Part shown: positions 47,301 to 60,677 of the stretch, piece by piece | Layout: each line of letters opens with the position of its first letter | How positions within the stretch are numbered: the first letter of the stretch is position 1 | From: Apostichopus japonicus | Taxonomy: Eukaryota > Echinodermata > Holothuroidea > Aspidochirotida > Stichopodidae | Reading direction: 5' to 3' | DNA: 64,000 nt | Assembly (NCBI RefSeq): GCF_037975245.1 | Contig: NC_092579.1 | Span: 22,018,666-22,082,665, forward strand | Program-made: the position numbers and the translations under genes | The notes under the pieces: model-generated | What the model was told of the DNA's origin: nothing | Databases searched by the model: none | The model's input: the letters and a program-made list of their open reading frames with translations, nothing else

Positions 47301-49140
47301 TGATGGTCAAACAAAAAACGACTTCCAGCAAGTCTTCTGATCAAACACGGCTGACAATTCTGTCTTTTAAAGATAGTCACCTGCTCTACGGAATGACGAT
47401 ATCTGTCAATATGCTGTCTGATTTTGCTGTGATAACTTAATATCTACGGGGGCCACAGTAGTGAAAACAAGTTCGTAATTTTTGGTTAAAGCTTCAAAAA
47501 TGACATGTATACCATATATGCATACAGTTTTTTTTTTTTTTTTTTTGCTGCTAACAGCGATTCTTGGTATATTGTAAGAATGAAAAAATGATTAATCAGA
47601 AAAAACCTAACGCAATTAATAAAATTGAGAATATGACTGCACCTACAGAGTACCTGTCATTTGAAACTGATACATATCGATCGGCGAGATCATTACGTGG
47701 TAACGAACAACGGAGTAGATGAAGTGCCGTCGTATTCTCATTTTAACTGTTTTATAACGATCCACAATAACATAACCATCTGGGGCGGCGGAGCCGAAGG
47801 AGGGGGCACTTGTCCTAGTATGGTTACCAAGCTAAAATATGCCCCATTTCATAAATAAGAGGTACCCCCTTTTTGTTACAGAATGTTTGTTATGAAAACG
47901 TGGCCTTTTGCTCATCTGTTCAAAGGATTTAAGAAAAATGTAATTAAAAAGTGCCCTTTTGTTAAAATATTTAAAACAAAATAGTACGGTAACTAAAAAG
48001 TGTTGAAGTGTTTTGTTGAGGGAAAAAAATCAAGTACCGGACTTCATGTGTGGTACAGAATGCACAGAGATTCCACTCTCTTGGGACATGAGGTAATTTG
48101 TGGTTTTCCCTTTCAAAATCAAGGTCACTTGACCCTCCCCCTCTCCCCTTCCCAACGTTGAACCTTATTCAGACGTCAATTTTTCGGTAACCATACACAT
48201 CCGAGTGGGGGTGAAGCGGTGGTGAGGGGCAAATATCGACCACTATTGATTATAGTTTAAATGCCAATGCTTTTCATCGTACGTTCGTCTCGTGGTTCCT
48301 AGTCAATTTAATTGGATAGAGAATCATACAACATAAGCACTTCGTACTACATTGCGTACCGTGTGTCGTGTATGTAGGATACAGTGAGAAATAAAGAAGA
48401 CAGATATATATATGCTATAAAGTTTCTCATCTTCGCTAAAATGAAGCTTAACTTTATAACAAAACTTGACTTGTTTAAGACTTATATGTCACTTTTCAAT
48501 TACCAACTATTTACCTCACATGAATTAAACTTGATGAGTTATGGTGAACCTCCACATTCCAGAGGGTACACGTGATCTCTCTCTCTCTCTCTCTCTAAAT
48601 CTTGCTTTGTGAATATTACTTTGCGCATGTGCAGTACATACGATGTTCATAGTCTCACACTGCTCCTTTAAGCTCTCATCATGTACTTTGTTAATCACTT
48701 TATCCAATTTATACAAAGGCCAGGTCATGAAAGTTGTTCTGTTGTCCTCTTAGAAAAAATAATACTATAAACTGAACAGGTTGATGACCCCAATACATAT
48801 ATATAGGCTATATATATATTCTTAGTGGTGGTGTTATGTTACACGCATTGTTTCACCTTCTTTATATATGCTTGGGTAGATTAAGTTCCCATAATATCAA
48901 ATAGGCTGATTATATCTGTGACGTCGTTATGTTATGCTTTTACTTTCCACACAATGGGAATTTTGCCATTGTTTATTTACGTTTGTATGAGCTCATGATG
49001 TGATGCAAATCGTGCATGGCGCAATGGGAAATGTAAACTACATCATTATATTTGATCACGTAAACGGAATAACTTCCCTCATGCGCTGACCTTATGCTAT
49101 TTGTGTCAGTTCTTGCCTGTGACCATTCACCTCTATGTAC
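44400..49140. other. Non-coding stretch
   Basis: No gene was recognised. It holds poly(G/C) tracts (45637, 46640, 46886), (AC)n near 47138, poly(T) at 47528, (AG)n at 46002-46021 and (TC)n at 48574-48596. Short open frames here overlap simple repeats. Confidence 0.4.
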
Positions 49141-49141
49141 A

Positions 49142-49376
<235 letters not shown>

Positions 49377-49379
49377 GCA

Positions 49380-51500
<2,121 letters not shown>

Positions 51501-51510
51501 TCGAACAAGC

Positions 51511-51548
51511 TATAAAAACCCTCCGTCGGTGCGACAAAGTTTCAGTAG
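51511..51548 (+). promoter_or_regulatory. Predicted MMP core promoter (TATA box and initiator)
   Basis: TATAAAAAC begins at 51511, and an initiator-like TTCAGTA lies at 51541-51547 with its A at 51544. The 33-base spacing fits a TATA/Inr promoter and gives a 5' UTR of ~148 nt before the ATG at 51693. Inference from motif and position only. Confidence 0.5.
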
Positions 51549-51692
51549 CAGATCAGAACAAGAAGGTGACAAAGCAGAACTTCCAAAACTATTTCCAAAA
51601 TTTCTTTACAAAAACAATTCTTTTATTTTTATCTTCCTATCATTATTATTTATTCAACATTTCGTGCAATCTTTGAAATTTTCCTATTCAAA

Positions 51693-51878
51693 ATGAAATT
51701 GACGACATTGACCATCGTGCCAGTCGCTGCAGTACTCGTAGTGATATGTATATGTGACGGGATGCCCCACGGTAACAACGGGAACAACAAAAGCAACGAG
51801 GAGAGCAACGGAAACAGTGGAAACGCAAACAGAGCAAGCTTGAAGACAAGTGATGTTAAGAAAAAACTTAAAGGCTTT
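51693..51878 (+). CDS. MMP exon 1: signal peptide and Asn-rich linker
   Basis: 62 codons ending phase 0 at donor TTT|GTGAGT. The N-terminus [20 protein letters not shown] is a typical signal peptide. It is followed by a low-complexity stretch rich in Asn, Gly and Ser, unusual for an MMP prodomain, and then a Lys-rich helix start. Confidence 0.9.
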
Positions 51879-54800
51879 GTGAGTATTTATTTATTTATTC
51901 ATTTTTTTGTAAAAGTTTTAATCGTATCTTTTACTTACTATGCTGGTGTGTTATTAGTTGAGTGAGCTTTGGTTTAATAAAGAAAATTGCCCGCCCTCCT
52001 TTGAAGTGAAATAATTTTGTCCCTAAATATAACCTTCTCATACGCCTTCCCCATCCAACGGATAATGGACATGTTCAAAGATTTACAAGGCGTTTTTTTT
52101 TTAATCTTCATGTTGATTTTTATAGTGTAGCCTCAATTTGATCTTCCTAATATCTCTATACATTGTAATCTGGTGGAACACAGGGCTCCGAAAGAAAGTT
52201 ACCTTTTTGGAACGTTTTAGGATGAAGCGAGATGTGGCTGGGGGGGGGGGGGGTGGGAAGGGGAAGGTGAGAGTTTTGCCAGCGCGGTTTGATTCATAAA
52301 CTGCGATAAGACGTTATACTACGTAGCCACACTGTCCCACACAGCCAATTGAAAGTCTTGACTTTACGAAATTTGATCTTATGCCTGATATTTGAGTTAG
52401 GCAAATTGTTTGGATGGCACTAGTACCATGAGATACCCAGTTACGGGTATAGTCGCAATATCTTATCTCCTCTTTGTGGGTCAAGTTACCCTTAAAAAAA
52501 GATAGTTTTCATTGTAACGCCTTTCATAACGAACCTTCGTTTTATGGGTATCCGGTGTCTCGTTAGAATGATATTTCATTAATTTTTGTAAAGGTACAAT
52601 CTATATTCTCTTTATAAAGAATATGCAACGTTGCCGTGATGTATTGATATACTGTAATTATGAACAATCCAGCGTCCGCAGTATGATCCATACAATGTTC
52701 ATTCAAGTCATAATTTATAGCAATCTCCGACTCGATTGTTATATGCAAATGATTGCTATATAGATATAGGTTCATGCGTTCTGATACATGAATATGTTGT
52801 TATATGCCTTTATGCATAAGAGATGCTAATACAAGATTCGTTAATTTATTTAACTCAATGAAAAAAAAAAAAACAGTATTCCATTTCTTTATGTGGCTTA
52901 AGAAGCAAAACATAACCTCTTGCATTTACACCATTCTTTTAAATCTTTCGGAAAGATCTTTTTCTTTTACATGAGTGAGATTCAAACCATTAAATATCAG
53001 AAGGACTAACTCTGTAACCTATCAACAGCCCCTATCAAAGTGGTGGCGCTCTTTAGAATCCATCAGCTAGGGTTGCCATGTCAGCAGTTACAGTACTTGT
53101 TTATGTTTAAATTTCCCAGACAGTAAATTCTCTTATCATGATTTATATATGTTTCATGTATAAAAGATATGGCTACACAAACGTCAAAGTCAACGTTTCT
53201 TGAGCCATCAACTTTTTGATTGCATCAAAAGAAGCTTAGTTCTGCGATCCGTGGTTACCCGAAATGTATAAGAAGTGGGGGTGGGGTGGGGTGGAGTGAG
53301 TATCCTCATCTCCTCAAACACCTTCACCAAGCTAAATCATTCCTTCACCAAGCTAAATCATTCATGAAGACATTTTCAATCAACTATGTATTTGTTCTCG
53401 GTCATTTTGCAGAGTTACATCAAGAAGTACATGATGGTAGACAACGGTAAAACGGTAGTAAAACCGGCTGCGGAAAATCTTCAGGACGGTATGAAAATGT
53501 TACAAAAGTTGGCGGGGCTAGAAGAAACCGGTTCTATCGACGAACCGACGGCTCGTGCCATGACCTGGCCACGGTGCGGTAACACCGACAACGTCACCGT
53601 ACAAGTAACAGAGGACGCCGAGCGTAAGAAACGTTACGTGCTGAGTGGAGGGACTTACAAGTGGAATAAGTTTGACCTTACCTATAAGTGAGTTTGTATA
53701 TCATGTTATATTAATATTAACCGTGTGTATGGCGATAACACCGATGTATATATTGTACCGGTTATACCGGCATTGTGACCATAACAAAATGATGATAATA
53801 ATCTAGAAGAATCTTGAAGAAATTCGATGGAACTTTCTTGCATGAATTTGTGTGACGTCGTGAGTGAATTATTAAACAGAATAATTATTTTTAAAAAGAC
53901 TTTCAACAATTCATATACCAATTTAGGAAATTATGTTATATAGGTAATATATACCAAAGCCTTTTGGGGAAGAAAGATAATATTACTAACAAACCGAACA
54001 CGACAATAAGAAAAGAAGAACTTGAAAGAAAGAAAGATGTTTAGACGCCACTGCTTTCGTGCCACTATTTTTCGTTATATCCTAAAAGCCTATCTGATCA
54101 ACGCTTCTTCTCTCATAACAGAATAAAGAATTTCCCAAATATGTCCGTATCTGTGATTACCGAAGCAGAAGTTGCCGAGGCCGTTGCAATTGCTTTCAAA
54201 CTATGGAGTGATGTCACTCCCTTGACGTAAGTAATACCTATGTGTTTTCGCCCCCTACCACTACACACGATTATCTGTCCACCCCATCTTCTACAGGGGT
54301 AGGCGATGGGGGAAGGCGATGGGGATGACGATGGGGGGAAGGCGATGGGGGAAAGCGATAAGGGGAAGGCAACGGGAGAGGCGATGTGAGGAGGCGGTAC
54401 GGGAAGGCGACGGGGGCAATGGAGGTGGGAAGTGGATGTGGGAACGGGTATGATAAGTTGGAGGATTATCAGAGCCACATCCAGTCCAAACTGGGATGGA
54501 TGCATGAATACTTATATTTGTTTCCTGAATTTATTTATTTTTAAGTTCGTTCAAAAAGGTACCATTTATGAATATTAATAAGCTTTATTAGATCACTGAA
54601 CTATTTGAAATGGGATAAACATCGATCACTTTTACCCTTTCAATTTTCACTTTTTTCATTGTAAAGTATTGTTATTTTATTCTTTGTCTCTTTTTTTTTG
54701 GCCCCTGGTTTACGTAGATTCACTCGTGTCCCTTCAAGCAGTACAGCAGATATTGTTCTCTTGTTCGGCAAGGGTAAACATACCACTGTGACGGGGGATC

Positions 54801-57800
54801 CTCCATTTGATGGACAAGGTGGTACTCTGGCCCATGCCTTTACCCCAAATAGTGGATGGGGAACCCTCAATGGTGATGTACATTATGATGACGATGAGAC
54901 ATTCACACACAAGAAATATTTCGGTGAGTTAACTTAGATTATAGAGGTCTATGAAAAGGAAAAGAGGAGAAGCGGAGAGGGAGGGAAAGGGAGGGAAAGG
55001 GAGGTGAAGAGAGCAGAGGGGATTAGAAAGGGGGAAGGACGTTTCTTTGAGAGCAAAATAGTTGCATTGTGTTTCGCAAGCATTCAGTAACTACCAGAAA
55101 GATATATATATATCTATATCAATAATTCGGTATTAGTTGTCGTAATCGAAAGACCGGGTGCATTTCCCTTTCTTTTTGCAAAAGATGGCCCTCCCCCACA
55201 ACAACTACAAAACAAACAGAAAAGAAAGAAACAAACAAACAAACAAATCGATAAATGTAGCTGACAACAAGTTTGAAAATCAAAATGTGATTTAAACATG
55301 ACGTAGCCTCATAAAAGTACTTGGCTTAAGTGAGGGGGTAATCAATGAATGTCTGAATATGATATTGCGTATATTGGATTTTATGTCTGTAAAAGGTTAA
55401 GAAAGAAAACAATAAGCCAATTTCTTTCTAACCAAACATTTCTGCTACTTGAACATTTGTCTAGAGAATGGGAATAATTCATGTAAATCATTTTTTTTAA
55501 ATTATATTTGTATTTTTATATATTAGATATTAGATTTGTATTTTTATATTTATTTATTTTTTTATATCTATATTCTTTATTTATTTATGTGTTCTGTTTG
55601 TTATATTTTGTATGTTTTATATGTGCAGGGATCCTGGGGAGAACACTGGTTTACCAGTGACAGGATCCCTGGTTACGAATAAAGTTAACAAAAAATAATA
55701 AATAATAAAATAAAAAAAATTGTTTGACAGGTCGCAACTTGCAGTACGTGACGGCACATGAAGTTGGTCACGCTCTTGGACTGGACCATTCAAACACACA
55801 GGGGGCGCTCATGTGGCCGTTTATCCTTGGTTACACAGCAAACTACCAACTGCCCGAAGATGATAAATTGGGAATTCAAGCAATTTATGGTATGGAACTT
55901 TAAAAAATAAAAAAAATTATAAAATGAAAACTCAACTTAAATTGCAAAGTCGTCATTGATGATAAAATAAGCTCTAAAAATGGGGGCAAAAATTAGTATC
56001 CTCTCGAGGCGACACACAATTTCTCCCTTTTTTTGTTTGCCTTTTTTTTTGGGGCAAATGTTGTTGCATTGGTCTATGTTATGGGCAGTTTTCTTCAATA
56101 TAATAGTAACTTAATCATACTATATTTTAAATTATGCTTTGTTTGTCTTTGGGCGGGGGGGGGGGGGGGGGCTGGCATCCCTTCTTTTGTTGTTCTATAG
56201 TTCAAAAGCAACATTTAGTAATAACGGTTATCGGAATATGATATAGAAGACGACGACGCCACCACAGTTGTCCCAATCATGAACTTTTTTTGAGATGAAA
56301 TGAATCGTGTCTGTTTTTTAATAAGTTAATAATTTTCATGTGCATTTGAAGTATTTAATACTTTATTAACGGTCTCCTTAATAATTGTGGACTATTCTTC
56401 CTTGTTTTACAGGTGAAAATCCTAACCCACCAGCAGAGGAACCAACAGCACCCCCTCCACCGGCCACAACTGAAATGCCTCCACCTGTTTACTGCAACTT
56501 GACCTTTGATGACGTAGAAGTCATTCGCGGACAAATATTTGCATTCTCGGTACGTTCAATTTGGAGCAGTCTTGTTTAGTTTCACGATGAATCAACGTTT
56601 CCTTTACCTAATATTATACGATTGATGTGGTATCCCTCAAACATATCCTCCAATTCTCTGATACCAAAGTAATGGCGTCTTTCAAACATATCCTCTAAAT
56701 ATAGATGACTATGTATATAGATGACTATGTATATAGATGACTATATATATAGATCACTATGTATATAGATCACTATGTATATAGATCCCTATGTATATAG
56801 ATACTATGTATATGTATATCACTACGTATATATATAGATCGCTATTTATATATATATCACTATGTATATAGATCACTATGTATATAGATCACTATGTATA
56901 TAGATAACTATGTATACATATCACTATGTATATAAATCACTATGTATATAGATCGTTATGTATATAGATCACTATGTATATAGATCACTATGTAAATAGA
57001 TCACTATGTATAATGATCACTATGTATATAGATCACTATGTATATAGATCACTATGTATATAGATCACTATGTATATAGATCACTATGTATATAGAATAC
57101 TATGTATATGTATATCACTACGTATATATATAGATCGCTATTTATATATACATCACTATGTATATAGATCACTATGTATATAGATAACTATGTATACATA
57201 TCACTATGTATATAAATCACTATGTATATAGATCGTTATGTATATAGATCACTATGTATATAGATCACTATGTATATAGATCACTATGTATAATGATCAC
57301 TATGTTATATAGATCACTATGTATATAGATCACTATGTTTATAGATCACTATGTATATAGATCACTATGTATATATACCACTATGTATATAGATCACTAT
57401 GTATAATGATCACTATGTATATAGATCACTATGTATATGGATCACTATGTATATAGATCACTATGTATAATGATCACTATGTATATAGATTACTATATAT
57501 AATGATCACTATGTATATAGAATACTATGTATATGTATATCACTACGTACATATATATAGATCGCTATTTATATATAGATCGCTATTTATATAGAGATCA
57601 CTATGTATATAAATAACTAAACTTGATATTTTCCTTATTTTCATTTCTACAGGGTAAACGATTCTGGCGATTTTCCATCGATGGCCACTTAATTAACCCA
57701 GTGGAAGGGACGCTGATTAGGAGTTTCTTCAAAGGGGTGCCATCTATAGCAAATGCTGTCATTGAAAGATGGTACGATGAAAAGGTCCTCTTTGTTAAAG

Positions 57801-58514
57801 GTGAGCTATTCGCGTCAGGGTGTTAACGAAAAGGTGGGGTGAGGTGGGGTGGGTGCGGCGAGTGGGATGGCATGGAATGGGTGGTGTAGTGAACTGACCA
57901 AAGGTTTTAAAACTTAAAATAGTGGTGGATTTATCCTGAAATACACCCCCCCCCCCTTTTTACCGTTATTTTGAATTAATACATGTACGTGGATCTTTGA
58001 TAACAAAAGGTCACTTTTATTTACCGTTATCAGTTTAAATATGCGATCGTATGGACAAACTATACCAACAACCGTGTCTCGTTTTCTTAATTCACCAATT
58101 TTTTTTTATCGTTGTTACTTTTAATTTCGTTCAACAGGCAAGAAAATATGGCAGATGACCAGCAACAATGCCGACCAAGGGTACCCGAAACTCCTGTCAG
58201 ACCTCTCCATCCCTAAAATGGTAGACACTGCAATGCACCGGGCCAGCGAAGGGGTGACTTATTATTTCAAAGAAAAAATGGTCTACGCTTACGATGAATT
58301 CGAGGAGGCTCTCACGAAGGAAGGAGCGGTAAAGGTCCACAAGGTGTTTAAAGGTGTACCGAGGGGTACTCGTGTCACCGCCGCTTTTACGGGACTCGAT
58401 GGGTACCATTACCTTCTGGTTGGTCTAAACTACTACAAAGTCGATCCGAATCTGCAAAGTGATGGCGGCCTTTCTAATTTCGGCCAAGATTTTCTGAGGT
58501 GTCCATCGGCATAA
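51693..58514 (+). CDS. Secreted, furin-activated matrix metalloproteinase (530 aa, 8 exons)
   Basis: Zinc endopeptidase of the MMP (M10A) family, predicted to cut extracellular-matrix proteins. Exons: 51693-51878, 53413-53687, 54122-54226, 54718-54923, 55731-55889, 56413-56549, 57653-57800, 58138-58514; 1593 nt with intact frame and GT-AG introns. Order: signal peptide (~1-23), Asn/Gly/Ser-rich segment (24-50), prodomain with cysteine switch PRCGNTDN (115-122, Cys117), furin site RKKR (133-136), and catalytic domain with [12 protein letters not shown] (zinc ligands His267, 271, 277; catalytic Glu268) and Met-turn ALMWP (Met285). A proline-rich hinge (312-335) and hemopexin-like domain with Cys338 and Cys527 follow. 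No transmembrane or GPI tail follows Cys527, so it should be secreted, not membrane-type. Odd points: the switch is GNTD instead of the usual GVPD, and the Met-turn has Trp where Tyr is usual. Confidence 0.93.
53413..53687 (+). CDS. MMP exon 2: prodomain, cysteine switch, furin site
   Basis: Residues 63-153. It carries the peptidoglycan-binding-like helix (YIKKYMM ... [19 protein letters not shown]), PRCGNTDN and RKKR followed by YVLSG. Donor AA|GTGAGT, phase 2. A 22-bp direct duplication (CTTCACCAAGCTAAATCATT) sits just upstream in intron 1. Confidence 0.92.
54122..54226 (+). CDS. MMP exon 3: start of catalytic domain
   Basis: Residues 154-189, LTYKIKNF ... [10 protein letters not shown], the classical first strand and helix of the MMP catalytic fold. 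Donor AC|GTAAGT, phase 2. Confidence 0.93.
54290..54425 (+). repeat. GGCGATGGGGGAA-type minisatellite in MMP intron 3
   Basis: About ten degenerate copies of a 12-15-bp GGCGATGGGGGAAA-like unit. G-rich on the transcribed-sense strand. Confidence 0.75.
54718..54923 (+). CDS. MMP exon 4: catalytic domain, structural metal sites
   Basis: Residues 189-258. [18 protein letters not shown] and [12 protein letters not shown] match the structural zinc/calcium-binding segment of MMPs (His228 and His244 among the ligands). Donor TTCG|GTGAGT, phase 1. Confidence 0.93.
54955..55035 (+). repeat. Purine tract in MMP intron 4
   Basis: About 80 bp almost purely A/G, including tandem GGGAGGGAAA units, shortly after the exon 4 donor. 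Confidence 0.7.
55560..55712 (+). mobile_element. LINE/SINE-like 3' end in MMP intron 4
   Basis: TATGTGCAGGGATCCTGGGG ... AATAAAGTTAAC followed by A-rich (AATAAA)n-like tail has the form of 3' ends of invertebrate CR1/L2-type LINEs and dependent SINEs. It contains a nested hairpin: CAGGGATCCTG (55626-55636) with CAGGATCCCTG (55661-55671), and inner CACTGGT/ACCAGTG. The acceptor of exon 5 follows within 20 bp of the tail. Confidence 0.55.
55731..55889 (+). CDS. MMP exon 5: active site
   Basis: Residues 258-311. Contains [17 protein letters not shown] and the closing helix [14 protein letters not shown]. Acceptor TTGACAG, donor TATG|GTATGG, phase 1. A LINE-like 3' tail with a long hairpin lies ~60 bp upstream of the acceptor. 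Confidence 0.94.
56413..56549 (+). CDS. MMP exon 6: proline-rich hinge and start of hemopexin domain
   Basis: Residues 311-356. The hinge is Pro/Thr/Glu-rich ([17 protein letters not shown]), then [20 protein letters not shown] opens blade 1 with Cys338. Donor TCG|GTACGT, phase 0. Confidence 0.92.
56700..57622 (+). repeat. ~16-bp minisatellite (CACTATGTATATAGAT) filling MMP intron 6
   Basis: Over 50 degenerate copies in ~920 bp. Larger blocks containing ACTATGTATATGTATATCAC and GATCGCTATTTATATA recur near 56805, 57097 and 57525, so there is higher-order duplication (~290 and ~430 bp). Confidence 0.95.
57653..57800 (+). CDS. MMP exon 7: hemopexin-like blades
   Basis: Residues 357-406, [11 protein letters not shown] ... 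[16 protein letters not shown], typical hemopexin repeat wording. Acceptor TTTCTACAG, donor AAAG|GTGAGC, phase 1. A G-rich tract starts ~30 bp after the donor. Confidence 0.9.
57828..57895 (+). repeat. GGTGGGGT-rich tract after exon 7 donor
   Basis: Clustered GGGG blocks (AGGTGGGGTGAGGTGGGGTG and onwards) begin ~27 bp downstream of the splice donor. Intronic G-runs can influence donor use. Confidence 0.6.
58138..58514 (+). CDS. MMP exon 8: last hemopexin blades and stop
   Basis: Residues 406-530, KKIWQMTSN ... [14 protein letters not shown] ... FLRCPSA then TAA. Cys527 should pair with Cys338. There is no C-terminal hydrophobic tail. Confidence 0.92.
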
Positions 58515-58671
58515 AATGTCTTATATTTATCATACTTTGACAGACATATAAGAAAAGGAAGTGAGAAAGAAGAAAGAAAGAAGGAAAAGAGCGACTTTTA
58601 CAGTTCTCGTGATATGAGTAGAAGAAAAAAATGTTTGGTGAACCCCTGGAAATGTGACGTCATCATCTTTA

Positions 58672-58800
58672 ACATACCTTATGCCCCTGGTATTTCAAAC
58701 TTCTTTTGCTTGGTGACCCAATTTTTCACCTTCATCTTGGTGACCTCCCCCCCCCCCCTTCCCTCGTGTTGGATGTTGTAACCTGGGGAATGGGGTGTAC
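58672..58800 (+). repeat. Member of the dispersed TTGCTTGGTGACC family
   Basis: TTGCTTGGTGACCCAATTTT, TTCACCTTCATCTTGGTGACC, and TTGGATGTTGTAACCTGGGG match the motif order of 21433-21535 and 30258-30365, with a poly(C) run inserted at ~58747. Confidence 0.65.
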
Positions 58801-59096
58801 AAGGAGGAGGTTCATCCCTCCTTTTGCCTTTTGATTTTGTTTTGCAATTTTGTATTTGAATAATTTATGTTCAAAATTTTCCTCAAATATCTGAAATTTA
58901 TGAAATATGTTTTTGTTGACGTCCCTTTAAAAGGTTTGTGACACCCACCGCATGTGAATACCAGGGCCTTAGGCGACCCAAATGCAATGATGTAGGTTTG
59001 TCAAAAGAGTTACATTGAAAGGAAACCATAGGTTTGCTTTCTTTATATTCTTTTCTAGAGGGGACACATTAAATACTAGTTTCACATTGTTTGAAA

Positions 59097-59129
59097 AATA
59101 AAATAATCATATATTTATTTGTAAATAAA
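59097..59129 (+). terminator. Candidate MMP polyadenylation signals
   Basis: Two AATAAA hexamers at 59097-59102 and 59124-59129, ~600 bp after the stop codon. No nearer AATAAA is obvious. Confidence 0.35.
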
Positions 59130-59186
59130 GCTTTAATCTTCTATCATTAACACCCTTCTTATTGTTTTTAAATACAGAATATGATG

Positions 59187-59190
<4 letters not shown>

Positions 59191-59262
<72 letters not shown>
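59191..59262. repeat. (TA)n microsatellite, ~70 bp
   Basis: Pure TA repeat downstream of the candidate poly(A) signals. Confidence 0.95.
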
Positions 59263-59263
<1 letters not shown>

Positions 59264-60677
59264 GTATATCTAACCTACCTTTTCAATTCCACACGAAAAG
59301 TAGTTAAAAGTACAACCTTGCGCGTAGACTTATAAACTTAATTTTTAGTCTAAGTATACCTTCTTTTTTCTAAATATTTATTCTACATTCTACATTTAGA
59401 GTCATCGGTTTCAACGACCTCGGGGCCACACGGCATCTTTTGAAATCCTGGATTTCGACACTGGGGAGGATGTGCATATGATATTTCTGTTATGTGTTTT
59501 AATATACGACAACCGATACTATATACTATAGTGTGGGCTTTTCATTAATAACTGAATATGATTTACAAGTTCCATGATTAAAATCATGCTGTTTTTAATA
59601 AATATAATATGATAAAAGAAAATTGCTGTTTAAGGGTACTTTTTCTTATTTCGAAGTTGAAGAGCGATACGATAAGTTGAAGTCGTGGACTAGATCAAAT
59701 TTGAAGGTCTACAAAAGTTTCATATCAAAGAAATGAAAGAAATCATCGGATTGCCCTGGTAACGGTTGCTAGCACAGAATATTGTTGTTAAATTCGTTAT
59801 ATTCTCCTTATGTTCCCCATTTTTAAAACGAGGTCGTCTCCCTAACGCACACCCTCCCCCCTGCCCCCCTTCCTTTGCTCATATCAAGTAGCTTTTGTGA
59901 TGTCAACGTCCATGCAACGCCCTGTATACACTCATATGAAATAACAGTAAAAAAAAACTACTGATACATATACTGGTATATTCTGTAATTAAGGAGGAAC
60001 CAGTTGGCATTATTAACATCTTTCAGAATGCAGATATCAACCATAGTCGTTGCACTAATGATTAATTTCCACCTTGGATTTCTTCCGTCCTCCCTACCCC
60101 CTCCCCCCCCCCCCACCAACCTTCTCCTGAGTCCCTCTCACCAACACCATGATCCCCACTGCCGCATCACATTTTACATTTAACAGTAAAACTATGACCT
60201 CGTAACATATACAAAGAAAGTGATCATACCGAACCGTCGCTTCGTTCCGGACATTGTATGGTACAGTGAAAACACGAGCATAATGATACTCAAAAATGCC
60301 GGTAAAATTCACAGAAGAGTTATCATGTTGTAATATTTTCTAAATGAATAACTTCTTTCCGTATTCGTACCGTCCTCCTGTGTTGGTTACATGGATATCC
60401 GTTCTCCTATCTATCATTGCTTATGTTTGCGTATAATGGAAGGATACCGCTATACCGCATAAGGGCAAGATCACTTCCTATATATGTATAGTGCAGGGAA
60501 ATAACTGATGACTCTAGTTTTAGGACGAAAACTATTTTGCTGTTTCATCGGAAGCATTTGACCAAAAGAATCGATTATTTAGTTCCATTCCGAGAAAACA
60601 ATGAAATCAACATAATAACAGAGAGAGAGAGAAAATAGTTCAAGTGCAACAAGGAAGTTCATTACAGAATTAGTGCA

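Larger units (their letters stand above)
58515..60677. other. MMP 3' region and intergenic sequence between convergent genes
   Basis: No exon was recognised. A dispersed repeat at 58672-58800 follows the MMP stop. Candidate poly(A) signals AATAAA are at 59097 and 59124, then (TA)n at 59191-59262. A poly(C) tract at ~60103 follows. Confidence 0.4.
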
